A stretch of 51,707 nt of DNA from a virus. The DNA lies in IMG/VR virus record IMGVR_UViG_3300037155_000078, positions 1 through 51,707 of that record; one strand, written 5' to 3'. The position numbers and the translations under genes were made by a program. The notes under the pieces are model-generated. The model saw nothing but the letters and a program-made list of their open reading frames with translations, was not told the origin of the DNA and did not search any database. This document shows, in pieces, positions 21,342 to 29,526 of this stretch (the stretch's first letter is position 1; each line of letters starts with the position of its first letter).

Positions 21342-21685
21342 TTCGCGTCGGCAACGTCAAGAAGGAACCCGGCGTCTACATCGGCCGGTTCGTCCGGCGC
21401 TACAATCTCCGAGCCTCCCCGCTCCACAACCCCTTCCGAATCGGGCGCAACCGGGACGGCCGGACGCTGAATCGGACGGAAGCCATCGCCGAGTTCGAGC
21501 GCATCTTCAGGGCCGAGGTTCGGGTCGGATGCTTGGGAGAGGAGGCGCAACGCTTACTCGGCGACCTCGTGCGGCGCGAGCGCGCCGGCGAGGAGATCGT
21601 GCTCGTCTGTTGGTGCGCCCCGCTCGTTTGTCACGGCGACGTCGTCGCGGCGGTCGTTCGCGAACTCGCGCGACGTTCCACGTGA
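21338..21685 (+). CDS. DUF4326 protein
   Basis: A 115-residue protein from a GTG at 21338 (GTGA overlap). It shows the DUF4326 pattern: IRVGNVKKEPGVYIGR, SPLHNPFRIGRN, EAIAEFERIF and the C-terminal IVLVCWCAPLVCHGDVVAAVV with its conserved C-W-C-x(4)-C-H motif, a likely metal site. The family is frequent in phages and its reaction is not established. Confidence 0.82.
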   Translation: MIRVGNVKKEPGVYIGRFVRRYNLRASPLHNPFRIGRNRDGRTLNRTEAIAEFERIFRAEVRVGCLGEEAQRLLGDLVRRERAGEEIVLVCWCAPLVCHGDVVAAVVRELARRST

Positions 21686-21824
21686 CGATCGCTTAAGCAC
21701 CCCCAGGATTCGGCTCGGGTAGCGCCCAAGCGTCCGTCTGTGAGTCCGGTTCTTGTCTCGCGGCAAACACCGGGCTCGCGCTTTTTCCCAGGCGGGCTTT
21801 GGGGGCGTCCTGGGCGCGTAGCGA
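21686..21824. other. Spacer without a supported gene
   Basis: A GTG at 21682 gives only four codons. The stretch has a CCCAGG...CCTGGG hairpin (21787-21792 with 21809-21814) and a T5 run before it, but no confident gene, promoter or tRNA. Confidence 0.4.
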
Positions 21825-22133
21825 GTGAACCCCGACGCCGGCGACTATCCGGCCATCCGGCGGCGCCGAGCGCCCCAGGGGCCAGGAAACGGCCCGGTCG
21901 AAACCTGGCCCACGATGAATGCCGGCATGAGACGCCCACGATCATGCTGGAACGCGGACGGCTCGCGCAAGCGCGGGTGGCCGCACAAGGCCGACGCCAA
22001 GCGCGCCGCGCTCAAGCATCAGAACGTCTACCGCTGCGCGCTGCATGGCGCGCTGGTCTGGCACGTTGGCGGCCAGCGACGCAAAAGGACCGGCCACCCG
22101 AAAGTGAGCCGGTCCCCTCGCACTCTCCCCTGA
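21825..22133 (+). CDS. Basic hypothetical protein, last plus-strand gene
   Basis: Up to 102 residues from a GTG at 21825; a shorter version starts at the ATG at 21915. The best-looking part is RPRSCWNADGSRKRGWPHKA ... QNVYRCALHGALVWHVGG, with Cys/His residues that might bind metal. The tail runs through the terminator-like hairpin. No family is recognised. Moderate to low confidence. Confidence 0.45.
   Translation: MNPDAGDYPAIRRRRAPQGPGNGPVETWPTMNAGMRRPRSCWNADGSRKRGWPHKADAKRAALKHQNVYRCALHGALVWHVGGQRRKRTGHPKVSRSPRTLP
22087..22115. terminator. Hairpin between converging gene blocks
   Basis: GGACCGGC (22087-22094) and GCCGGTCC (22108-22115) form a perfect 8-bp stem with a 13-base loop. It lies where plus- and minus-strand transcription converge. 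There is no U-tract, so a terminator role is inferred. Confidence 0.5.
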
Positions 22134-22152
22134 CGGGAAGGTCTTCGGGCGG

Positions 22153-22491
22153 TTAGGCCCCGGCCGCGACGGCCGCGGATGCTGCTGGCACCGACGGTGC
22201 GGCGGTCGGGTTGACTGCGGCGAGAGCGGTCGCAAGACCGGCGCTGGCGCTCGCCACTTGCGCATCCTCGGCCGAGAAGTCGGATCCGGCCGGCGCCACG
22301 GCTTCGAGCGCGGTGAACTTCGCCTGGGCGGCGGTGACGTACGCGGTTTGTGCCTTCAGGAGGGCGTCGAGGTCCTGATCGAAGGTTGCCTGGGTTACAG
22401 CCATAGTGGTGATCGCTTTCTGCAGAAAGTGGTGAGAGGTGGCGATCGCGAGCAGCACGACGCCGCAGGCGATCCAGACCGTTTCATTCAT
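22153..22491 (-). CDS. Membrane protein with coiled-coil, lysis-module end
   Basis: A 112-residue protein: N-terminal membrane helix (WIACGVVLLAIATSHHFL, about 5-22), a helical soluble part (TFDQDLDALLKAQTAYVTAAQAKF) and an alanine/proline-rich end. Topology resembles an i-spanin, or a membrane-anchored accessory; not proven. The ATG at 22491 overlaps the endonuclease stop (ATGA). An internal MAVTQATFDQ start could give a soluble form. Confidence 0.6.
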   Translation of the reverse strand: MNETVWIACGVVLLAIATSHHFLQKAITTMAVTQATFDQDLDALLKAQTAYVTAAQAKFTALEAVAPAGSDFSAEDAQVASASAGLATALAAVNPTAAPSVPAASAAVAAGA

Positions 22492-23306
22492 TGTACCCCA
22501 CCTTTGAATCCTCGCTGCGCGCCGGACCACGCCCAATCGAACGTGGCCGGCAACCCGGCGATGTTCTTGGCGGGCCGCCGGTTTCTTGCCGAGGCGCTCA
22601 TTTTAGCGCGAGTTTCGGCTGAAGCCTTTGAACCGAGGCGACTGGTATTGCGTAGTGCGGCCGCCCTCATGTTGGCTCGCGCTTCCGACGAAACGAGTCT
22701 GCCGCGTTGCGCTTGGCTCATCCTGGCACGGCTTTCAGGTGACGCCTTTTTACCAAGGTTCCCTCTTCGTATTTTCTCCTTAGTTTCAGGCGTATGCGCT
22801 TTCCCTAACCGATAGGAGTTGCCTAGGCTCGCCTTGCCAATTTTGGCTTTAGCGGCGTCGCCGTGCCTGTACCCGGACTTCCTATTGGCATGTTTATACC
22901 CAAGAGAATTCCGGTTCCCAATTCTAGCAACGCTCATCCTAGCGCAAGTCTCAGCACTGAGCTTTTTACCGATTTTCGCCGCTCGCATTTTTATCTTCGC
23001 GGCATCGCTATGTCGGTATCCTAATTGACTTCCAGCGCTCGGCGCGATGTTGTAACCGGGCTTGCGCGCATCCAGCCAGTGCTGCTCGCGCTCGATTAGC
23101 TTGGCGGTGTCGCTAATCTCTTCCAGAATCTCGAATACAAAAGAATCTGCGCCGTACTTCAACCAAGCGCGTTGCAAGTAGCGGCTATGATGACGCCCGC
23201 AACCTAGCGTGCGGCGATGCTCACGAAAGCGCTTCTTGAATAAAGCGGCGCTGCCGATGTACTCAACGCCATTCACAAGATTACGAATCCGATAGACGCC
23301 TCCCAC
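22488..23306 (-). CDS. GIY-YIG homing endonuclease with fused host-gene tail
   Basis: About 272 residues from a GTG at 23306. N-terminal GIY-YIG nuclease (GVYRIRNLVNGVEYIGSAAL, then RFREHRRTL and an FxxLE-like VFEILEEI). Middle: many NUMOD3-type DNA-binding repeats (SAETCARMSVARIGN, SPESRARMSQAQRG, SSEARANMRAA, SAETRAKMSASARN). The last about 27 residues, AKNIAGLPATFDWAWSGAQR and GFKGGVQ, are homologous to the end of the preceding gene at 23309-23599, so the element is fused in frame to a copy of its target gene's 3' end. Confidence 0.88.
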   Translation of the reverse strand: MGGVYRIRNLVNGVEYIGSAALFKKRFREHRRTLGCGRHHSRYLQRAWLKYGADSFVFEILEEISDTAKLIEREQHWLDARKPGYNIAPSAGSQLGYRHSDAAKIKMRAAKIGKKLSAETCARMSVARIGNRNSLGYKHANRKSGYRHGDAAKAKIGKASLGNSYRLGKAHTPETKEKIRRGNLGKKASPESRARMSQAQRGRLVSSEARANMRAAALRNTSRLGSKASAETRAKMSASARNRRPAKNIAGLPATFDWAWSGAQRGFKGGVQ

Positions 23307-23308
23307 GG

Positions 23309-23599
23309 CTACTTGAAGCCCTTCTGTGCGCCGTTCCAAAACCAATCAAAAACCGCTGGCAGGCCAGCAGTCAGGTTTTTGGCGGTGTCGCTCACCTCTT
23401 GGTTCAAGTTTCCCCGCGCCATCCGCTCGAACAGCGTCGCGTGCGGGGTCGAGCCTTCGGCGACGCGGTCGACCAGCGCAATCACGATCGTCGCGTTGCG
23501 AACGAACCAGGCTTTGAAGAGAGCCGCGTCGCCGGAGGCGGTAAGCTGCGCCGCGCCGACCGCGATCGCGGTCGACGCGGCTTCGAGTATCCGCAGCAT
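23309..23599 (-). CDS. Helical protein, target gene of the GIY-YIG element
   Basis: A 96-residue helical protein with small hydrophobic stretches (AASTAIAVGAAQLTASG, NATIVIALVDRV). It ends LTAGLPAVFDWFWNGAQKGFK, of which a diverged copy ends the neighbouring endonuclease. It lies in the lysis / membrane gene group. The function is unknown. Confidence 0.65.
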   Translation of the reverse strand: MLRILEAASTAIAVGAAQLTASGDAALFKAWFVRNATIVIALVDRVAEGSTPHATLFERMARGNLNQEVSDTAKNLTAGLPAVFDWFWNGAQKGFK

Positions 23600-23608
23600 T
23601 GAGGCGCG

Positions 23609-23941
23609 CTAGGCGCCGGCGGCTAGCGTTGGCGCGCTCGGCGCGCTGGCACCGGAAATGAGTCCGGGAAGCATCGCCGCGATTGGCGGCGGGGCCGAGA
23701 TCGGGGCCGAGTGCGCCGTGATCGAAACGGTCACATCGCCGACCTGGATGGCGCCGGTCTTACCGCTGAGCGCAGCGAGTCCCGCCTGCAGGATCATGTT
23801 GAACGTGAGGTGCGTCGGCGCTCCGGTTGTCGTCGCGGCCGTGATGTCGACGGGGCCGAGGCGAATGGTCAGCGCGTGGCTGAAAAACGCGCCAACCGCG
23901 GCGGAGATGACGAGTGACCAGTTGATGGATTGAAGGTTCAT
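23609..23941 (-). CDS. Small membrane-anchored hypothetical protein
   Basis: A 110-residue protein with one weak N-terminal membrane helix (WSLVISAAVGAFFSHAL), a beta-rich middle (DVTVSITAHSAPIS) and an Ala/Pro/Ser-rich end. ATGA overlap with the 53-residue gene upstream. It belongs to the run of membrane-associated genes after the endolysin. No family is recognised. Confidence 0.6.
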   Translation of the reverse strand: MNLQSINWSLVISAAVGAFFSHALTIRLGPVDITAATTTGAPTHLTFNMILQAGLAALSGKTGAIQVGDVTVSITAHSAPISAPPPIAAMLPGLISGASAPSAPTLAAGA

Positions 23942-24099
23942 TTCGGTTTCGTTTCCACCGCCGAAGCGGCAGGAGAGGGTGCGGATGCCGATGCTTCGAC
24001 GATTTTCTGCGCGGAGTCGGCCGCTTCGATTGAAGCGCGCCGGCCACCGAAACGCGCATCGAGCGCGGCCTGGACGGGATTGAGATTGGGCTGTGGCAT
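23938..24099 (-). CDS. Small hypothetical protein in the lysis group
   Basis: A 53-residue protein (NLNPVQAALDARFGGRRASI, then SAPSPAASAVETKPK), helical with a disordered tail. A strong ribosome binding site AAAAGGAG precedes the ATG at 24099, and its stop overlaps the next ATG (ATGA); both support translation. No family is recognised. Confidence 0.6.
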   Translation of the reverse strand: MPQPNLNPVQAALDARFGGRRASIEAADSAQKIVEASASAPSPAASAVETKPK

Positions 24100-24112
24100 G
24101 AGGATTCTCCTT

Positions 24113-24823
24113 TTACTTACCCACTATTGCGGACTGAACGATCGGATGCGACAAAACATAGGTGACGACGACGGCGCCGATTGCGATGAGGCTCGTGATC
24201 ATCCAGCGACCGCCCTGGACGTTCGAGGTTTTTTCGACCTGCTCTCCCTGCCGATTGAACAAAACGTAGGTCAACACCACCGCGCCAAGAGCGATCGCGG
24301 ACGTGAGCAGCCATTGGCTGTCGCCGCGCCCCTCGGTTCGTTGCGCCGCTTGCCCCTGCTGCGTAAACTGAGCTGCGCGCAGCGCTTCGATCGCCGTCGT
24401 GATCGGCTGCAGTTGCGTCGCCAAGGTCTGCTGCAGCGTGCTGGCCGTCGTTGCAACGAGACCACGCAGCGTATCGGCGGCAACCGTAGCCTGAGTCGCG
24501 AGCGCCTGTTGCGCAGTCGCCAGCACGTCGGCCGCGCGCGCCGCCGTGCCAACGTCAACGGAGCGAATGGCATCGATGCGCGCGCTTTCAGCGGAACCGA
24601 GTTCCTTTTGGTGCCCCGCGAGCGTAACGATGAACCCGACGATCCCCGCGACCACGACCGAGCCCATGCGCAACATCCACCGGGCCTCGAGCTCGCGCAG
24701 ATCGTCTTGCCGCGCGAGCCCGGCTTCATTCAGCGCCTTGACATTGACGGACGGATCGACCACCTCGCGACCCTGCAAGTCCACGCCGGGGCCAGGGCGG
24801 CCTCCGTTTCCCCGATTCGCCAT
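24113..24823 (-). CDS. Three-helix membrane protein with long coiled coil
   Basis: A 236-residue protein: disordered N-terminus, one membrane helix (MGSVVVAGIVGFIVTLAG, about 53-70), a long helical region (AARAADVLATAQQALATQ through IEALRAAQF), then two membrane helices near the C-terminus (WLLTSAIALGAVVLTYVLF and WMITSLIAIGAVVVTYVL), which are repeats of each other. It lies beside holin/endolysin, so a role in envelope disruption is plausible. Confidence 0.6.
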   Translation of the reverse strand: MANRGNGGRPGPGVDLQGREVVDPSVNVKALNEAGLARQDDLRELEARWMLRMGSVVVAGIVGFIVTLAGHQKELGSAESARIDAIRSVDVGTAARAADVLATAQQALATQATVAADTLRGLVATTASTLQQTLATQLQPITTAIEALRAAQFTQQGQAAQRTEGRGDSQWLLTSAIALGAVVLTYVLFNRQGEQVEKTSNVQGGRWMITSLIAIGAVVVTYVLSHPIVQSAIVGK

Positions 24824-24826
24824 CGG

Positions 24827-25168
24827 CTACTGTCCGGATGCCACGAGCGTCGCGGTAGCAGTGTGCGGCGACGGCGGCTGGGTTGTCGGCTGAAGAACGG
24901 CCGAGCCGCCGCCCTCGAGCGGAACCGTATTCTGAGATCGACTTCTGGCTTCAGCGCCACGCGCATAGGGACCAATACCGAATACGAGCGCAACGAACAC
25001 CGAGAAACTCGACGCCTCAAGAAATGCGAAGAACGTCTGCCATCCGTGAATCTGTCCCTGAGTCACGCCCCACGTGACAGCGAAAACAAGAATCGACCAC
25101 AGCGCGTACAGTTGCGAGACGAGCCAGGCTTTGATCGCGGCCCAGCTGGCCGGGCTTACCTTCGTCAT
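24827..25168 (-). CDS. Putative holin
   Basis: A 113-residue protein with two membrane segments (about 15-37, AWLVSQLYALWSILVFAVTW; about 45-66, FFAFLEASSFSVFVALVFGI) and a hydrophilic tail. Size, topology and position directly after the endolysin gene fit a class II holin that would permeabilise the inner membrane. No sequence family was recognised. Confidence 0.55.
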   Translation of the reverse strand: MTKVSPASWAAIKAWLVSQLYALWSILVFAVTWGVTQGQIHGWQTFFAFLEASSFSVFVALVFGIGPYARGAEARSRSQNTVPLEGGGSAVLQPTTQPPSPHTATATLVASGQ

Positions 25169-25187
25169 AGGGTGTGGTCCTTCGTGA

Positions 25188-25739
25188 CTAGGGCTTCCAG
25201 GTACTCCAATCGACAGGGACGCCTTGCGTCGCGGCCGTGAAGTTCACGAAACGGGTGAACACGTCGAGGCCGTAGTCGTGATCGGTCGTCCAGGCATCCG
25301 GCGATATGCCAGCGGCGATCTCGCGAGCAACCGCTCCGCCACCCAAGTTATAGGCTGCGAACGCGGCTACGTGCGAGCTCGGGAACTGCTCGAGCACGCC
25401 CTCGAGGAACTCGTGCGCGGCGACCCGCGCGTTCACCATGACGTCGGTGAGGTCACCGTAATTCGGGAACGTCGGATGGGCAAGATCCGTCCAGTCGACG
25501 CCGCTTGTGATCTGCCACGGCCCGACGCCGCAACCCGGCCCGCGGGGGACGCCGAGCTGGAAGATATTCTGGCCGTTGGTTTCCCGGTCTGCGACGGCCG
25601 CCATGATGCACGGCGTGACGAGCCTCGTCTCGCTTGCGACATTGAAGGCGGAGACGAGGGCCATGAGCGCAGGCCGCCACGGCACGTGGAACGCAGGTCG
25701 GGCTTGTGCGTCGGCTGCGACGATCTCAGTAACGGTCAT
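25188..25739 (-). CDS. Endolysin, lysozyme / transglycosylase-like
   Basis: A 183-residue protein. AAVADRETNGQNIFQLG (catalytic Glu in D-R-E-T-N-G) followed by GPGCGVGPWQIT and later SSHVAAFAAYNLGGGAV follows the order of the lysozyme-like / SLT fold (E, then G-x-x-Q-I, then A-Y-N-x-G). It would cleave peptidoglycan at lysis. No export signal. The ATG at 25739 overlaps the upstream stop (ATGA). Confidence 0.75.
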   Translation of the reverse strand: MTVTEIVAADAQARPAFHVPWRPALMALVSAFNVASETRLVTPCIMAAVADRETNGQNIFQLGVPRGPGCGVGPWQITSGVDWTDLAHPTFPNYGDLTDVMVNARVAAHEFLEGVLEQFPSSHVAAFAAYNLGGGAVAREIAAGISPDAWTTDHDYGLDVFTRFVNFTAATQGVPVDWSTWKP

Positions 25740-26155
25740 AGCTTCGTTACTTTCGTCGGAGCATCGACGCGCCAGCGATCGCGGACGCAGGTTACGACGA
25801 CCGGGTACACCGGCGCCTCGGGCTTCCCGCTCAGGGCAATGGATGAGATTTTGTCGTTCGCCTTGCAATACGGTGCGAACACCGCGAATAGCAGGTTCGT
25901 TAATACCGCCTGCTGCGTTTGGAGTCGGTACGCGATCTCGGCCTCACTCGGCGGCGGAAGTGTCGGCATAGGGAGAGGGCTCCACGCTGCGCGAGGCGTT
26001 GCGCTCGGGGATGGAGTTGGGAGCGGCATCCTGTTTGTGAACGGGCTGAGAGCAGGCGCAGGAGTTGGGCTCGCCGTTTGCGCGATTCCCGGAACCGCCT
26101 GGAAGATCGCCATAACAGCGATGACGATGAGCAGAACGAACTTATCGAAGCGCAC
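25736..26155 (-). CDS. Exported hypothetical protein
   Basis: A 139-residue protein with a signal peptide (FVLLIVIAVMAIFQAVPGIAQ, cleavage near residue 26), then a proline/serine/threonine-rich linker (TASPTPAPALSP, TPSPSATP) and a small C-terminal domain with two cysteines (APYCKAND, VVTCVRDRW) that may form a disulfide. Located just before the endolysin; could be a periplasmic lysis helper (spanin-like), inferred. Confidence 0.6.
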   Translation of the reverse strand: MRFDKFVLLIVIAVMAIFQAVPGIAQTASPTPAPALSPFTNRMPLPTPSPSATPRAAWSPLPMPTLPPPSEAEIAYRLQTQQAVLTNLLFAVFAPYCKANDKISSIALSGKPEAPVYPVVVTCVRDRWRVDAPTKVTKL

Positions 26156-26171
26156 TAGGAGCCTTCCTTTC

Positions 26172-28211
26172 TTAGAAACCTTTGCAACCCGCTATGAGCG
26201 TATCTATACCGGATACGATTGTGAGGCCGACTTCGTTCAACGTGACGACCGTGGTGCTGGTGTTCACGGCAAACGTACCTGTGAGCGTTCCGGTGACGGA
26301 CGCCCCGGTTGCTAGGCTGACGCTGCATGAATAGGACGTAGTCGATGTGAACGGTGAGGCCCCGCTCAATGTTGCCGTGCAGGTCGTTTGTCCCGCCCCA
26401 ATCGTGCAGCTCCCAACCATGTCATGCGTCGTGCTTCCGAGTGATGCTCCCGCCAAACCGTAAGTTGGAGCGACGTACGCGACTGCGCTTCCGTTAGACG
26501 AACCTTGCACCGTTCCGGTTCCGGCGGTCAATCCGACAAACGTACCGAGTCCAGAGGCATTAAGAGTGGTGATGTTTGTGAGCGCGTCCGCGCCCATATC
26601 AATCGAGCCCGATTGCGAAGTCAGTTTCAGCCGTCCGTCGCTCGACATACGAAACACGGTGCTGCCGTTTCCTAAATCTAAGCCGTTATCTGCGCCAACG
26701 GCGACGATCGGTCCGTTGATCGTTGCGCTTGTCGGTCCGTAGGTGGAAGAGCCTGTCTTAAACGAACCCTTAATACCGAGATTTCCCGAAGCATCCATAG
26801 AAGCAAGTTGCGGCGACCCAAGCCCTACGCCGTAGATGGAAAAAGCCGTCCCTGTTACCCCTGAGACGGTGCCGCTATTCGCGTACAAGGCGGTAATGTT
26901 CGAGCCGCCTGCAACGTTGGTAAACTCGTAGAACGCGGTCCCGGCTGCGGCGTTCGCAAGGAACGTAGACCCAGTTACGGCCCCCGCGCCTGATACCGTA
27001 AAGGCACCAGGAAAATTAAAAATGTTTCCGGTGACGGTCAGATTAGTTCCGTCGATGTACGTTCCGATGGTGGCGACCGTACCGTCGGTTCCGATGAAGG
27101 TCCCCGTTGTTCCGATTCCAAAAGCACCGCCGCTTCGTAACTCAATCCCCTTCTTCCAACCTACGTTGAGGCCATAGATAGGCAACGCAACGTCGGAGCC
27201 GATGGCTTGCAAGTTGCCGTTGCTAACGAGCGAGAGTCCCCACCGATTTTGAGCAGACGCGCCCGTATTTATCCCAGTGTCTATTTCAATTCCGGTGAGT
27301 TGATTGATGTAGGTCGCCCCGGAGAGAGCGAAAGTGTTAAAGTTTCCGCCGAAGAAGTTGCCGGTGGGAACGCCTGCCGTTCCGCCATCGGCAGACGCGG
27401 CTGTCGCCGCCCCTATCACGCCAACATAATCATACTGAGCAAGTGAAGCCGGTGACGTAAGCGTTGTCACCCCGTAGATGGCGGTTCTGCTTCCCGTTGC
27501 TCCTCCGCCAAAGTTAAGGTTTACTCCAAACCCGTTCACAGCGGAGTTTCCACGCAGCATTGAACTATTGACTGCGTCGTTGTTGATCGTGAACAGGTTG
27601 TAGTAGAACAACGTTGATGGCGTGGCGCTGCTACCGGTCTGCGCTCCTGTGAACGGGCCGCCGCTGGATAGCCCTGAAGTCGCCGTCACCAAGCCTGAGA
27701 ACGTAGGCGCGGCGACCGTTGACCAAGAGCAAGTGTTAGGGAACGCACCAGAGACGTTGATGTTGGTCCCGTTAACTCCGCAGATCGGTGAACTCGTCCC
27801 GGTGCCGCCGTTCGCGAGAGGGAGCACGCCCGTAATCGCCCCGACCGGCACGGTGCAACCGGAAGTTATTTCGTTCCCGCCACCATCGGTGCAAAGCGGC
27901 GAGGAGATCGCCCACGCCGACGAATTGAAGTAGCCGCCCGTCAAGGACACGCCGTTGCTAAACGTAAGCGGATAATTCAGCGGAGCAACGCACTCTGGTT
28001 GGCTCGTGCAATTCCAAATCCAAGGCTTGGTCATCTGCCCGACCGTGATTTTCTTGGTTACGCCCGCGTTGACGATCGGGAGAACGTCGGTTTGCGTGGG
28101 CGTTCCACTGAGGGCGGGCAAACCGCTAATCGGAATATTCTGCGCGAGAGCGACGGAGGGGAGCGCAAGAAAAACAGCGAGAGCCGATACGGAGCGCAGG
28201 ATGCGTTTCAT
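26172..28211 (-). CDS. Large tail-fibre-like protein with signal peptide
   Basis: A 679-residue protein rich in G/T/S/A/N beta-repeats, without cysteine clusters, as in phage fibre shafts, and placed at the end of the tail module. Unusually it begins with a good signal peptide (RILRSVSALAVFLALPSVALA, cleavage before QN), followed by ISGLPALSGTPTQTDVLPIV, a GLPALSG motif seen in many fibre proteins. No intramolecular chaperone motif was visible. It is either a fibre with a coincidental hydrophobic N-terminus or an exported surface protein. Confidence 0.65.
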   Translation of the reverse strand: MKRILRSVSALAVFLALPSVALAQNIPISGLPALSGTPTQTDVLPIVNAGVTKKITVGQMTKPWIWNCTSQPECVAPLNYPLTFSNGVSLTGGYFNSSAWAISSPLCTDGGGNEITSGCTVPVGAITGVLPLANGGTGTSSPICGVNGTNINVSGAFPNTCSWSTVAAPTFSGLVTATSGLSSGGPFTGAQTGSSATPSTLFYYNLFTINNDAVNSSMLRGNSAVNGFGVNLNFGGGATGSRTAIYGVTTLTSPASLAQYDYVGVIGAATAASADGGTAGVPTGNFFGGNFNTFALSGATYINQLTGIEIDTGINTGASAQNRWGLSLVSNGNLQAIGSDVALPIYGLNVGWKKGIELRSGGAFGIGTTGTFIGTDGTVATIGTYIDGTNLTVTGNIFNFPGAFTVSGAGAVTGSTFLANAAAGTAFYEFTNVAGGSNITALYANSGTVSGVTGTAFSIYGVGLGSPQLASMDASGNLGIKGSFKTGSSTYGPTSATINGPIVAVGADNGLDLGNGSTVFRMSSDGRLKLTSQSGSIDMGADALTNITTLNASGLGTFVGLTAGTGTVQGSSNGSAVAYVAPTYGLAGASLGSTTHDMVGSCTIGAGQTTCTATLSGASPFTSTTSYSCSVSLATGASVTGTLTGTFAVNTSTTVVTLNEVGLTIVSGIDTLIAGCKGF

Positions 28212-28220
28212 GGCAAAACC

Positions 28221-28616
28221 TCAGAGACCGTGAACATTGAAGTTGTGACCACCGGTCGCGCCGCCCCCGCCTTTTGCGGGACCGCCGAGGCCCGAGTATG
28301 ACCCGCCCGTGTAGTTCGCAATCGCCGCCGCGCAGAGGTTCTGGATGGTCACATAGAGCCCAGCTATTGACGCGGCTGCTGCCACGGCCTGGTTGTAGGT
28401 CACGTACACGACCACGCTGTTGCCGTCGCCCATAGCGATCGAAAAACTCGATGTTCCGCGCGTGCTCGTGGTGGCGGTCACCGTTAGGCTCGAGACCGTA
28501 AATGAACCGGGGACGCTTGAGTAATTGACCACCGCGGCGATCCCGTCGACGTCGGCCTGGAGAAGCGTTCCCTTTGCAACAAGGAGCGCAGCGAGATCGG
28601 ATACTTCAAAACTCAT
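28221..28616 (-). CDS. Small structural / fibre-associated protein
   Basis: A 131-residue protein with a helical N-terminus (SDLAALLVAKGTLLQADVDG), Thr/Ser-rich beta region and a glycine-rich end (GGPAKGGGGATGGHNFNVHG). It lies between two fibre-like genes. The end may be flexible or fold against a fibre. No family is recognised. Confidence 0.6.
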   Translation of the reverse strand: MSFEVSDLAALLVAKGTLLQADVDGIAAVVNYSSVPGSFTVSSLTVTATTSTRGTSSFSIAMGDGNSVVVYVTYNQAVAAAASIAGLYVTIQNLCAAAIANYTGGSYSGLGGPAKGGGGATGGHNFNVHGL

Positions 28617-28628
28617 GCCATGCCCCTT

Positions 28629-29492
28629 TTAAATGCCGCCACAGAGAATCAGGAACGTCGCAGCGTTGCTCGTAAAGATGTGGAAGCTGGTTGTCCCGAC
28701 CGCGGTAATGACCGCGTTCGCGTTCGCTGTGTTCGTGGACGTAACCACCGCCGGCGGATTCGTGTACGATGCTCCGAAGCTGATCGTCGACGATCCGCCA
28801 CCTCCGAGAGAAACGCCGCTGAAAATCTCGATGTGAACCTGGCCGAGCACGATCGACCCGTTGATGTAGAGCTTCGCAATCGCCGCGGCGAGATTGATCG
28901 TTGTGCCCGAGGGCGTGATCGTAACGCTGCCATCGGAACTCGCCAGATTGAGCGCGCCGAGCAGTGTATTGAGACTCGAAACAATGCTCGAGAGAGCTGC
29001 CGGCGCGACCGATCCCGCAAGAATCGACCCACCCGACATGACGGGCGCCGATGAAAAGGTTTTGATGCCCCCGATCGTCTGAGGGTTGGCAAGATCGACG
29101 TAGCCGCTCGGAATCACTGCATTGGTGAATGTCTTGATGCCGCCGATGGTCTGATTGGTCGTGAGGTCGACGAATCCAGTCGAAGTCGTTAAGAAGCTTG
29201 CGAGTTGCCCTGCCGTCAAGGCGCCATAGGCAAAGTCGCCAGTCAGCCAGGTCGTCGCGGCCGTGCCTTCTTGTCCGCGAACAACGGTGAGGTTCGCGCC
29301 GGCGATCGCGGTCACAGTCAAGATTTCAAAGACGCTCTGGGTTGCCGCATCATTAAGCGTGAGATTAAAGGTCTGCCCGGCAGTAAGCGTCGGCAGGTGC
29401 GCGCTCGATGCGAGCACGATCGTCGTCTGCCCTGTCGTGGTGATGGGCGCCGCGAGCGTGGTCGAGCAGTTATTGCTGAAGACAAACGGCAC
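28629..29492 (-). CDS. Tail fibre / collar-like structural protein
   Basis: A 287-residue protein. The N-terminal part (NCSTTLAAPITTTGQTTIVL ... VVRGQEGTAATTWLTGDFAYG) is the phage fibre head found in many tail fibre N-termini; then two repeats of VDL-x(2)-x-QTIGGIKTF, common in fibres, and a beta-rich end. It attaches at the baseplate after the gpI-like gene. Confidence 0.75.
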   Translation of the reverse strand: MPFVFSNNCSTTLAAPITTTGQTTIVLASSAHLPTLTAGQTFNLTLNDAATQSVFEILTVTAIAGANLTVVRGQEGTAATTWLTGDFAYGALTAGQLASFLTTSTGFVDLTTNQTIGGIKTFTNAVIPSGYVDLANPQTIGGIKTFSSAPVMSGGSILAGSVAPAALSSIVSSLNTLLGALNLASSDGSVTITPSGTTINLAAAIAKLYINGSIVLGQVHIEIFSGVSLGGGGSSTISFGASYTNPPAVVTSTNTANANAVITAVGTTSFHIFTSNAATFLILCGGI

Positions 29493-29526
29493 GGCTATCC
29501 CTTACTTCCTGTGACTTGCAGAGTGC

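Noticed and set aside
21686-21824. Possible tRNA in the spacer (a GGTTC-like string near 21744)
   Set aside because: No cloverleaf with acceptor and anticodon stems could be folded around it.
22488-23306. GIY-YIG gene as part of a group I intron splitting the gene at 23309-23599
   Set aside because: The upstream gene has its own stop and a complete end, and the end sequence is duplicated; splicing is not needed and I saw no intron core.
25224-26315. Long plus-strand open frame of 363 codons over the endolysin region
   Set aside because: It is rich in Arg/Gly/His and lies opposite the endolysin and exported-protein genes, a typical GC-rich shadow. Similar long shadows at 2339-3517, 38146-39126, 48176-49330 and 23930-25240 were rejected for the same reason.
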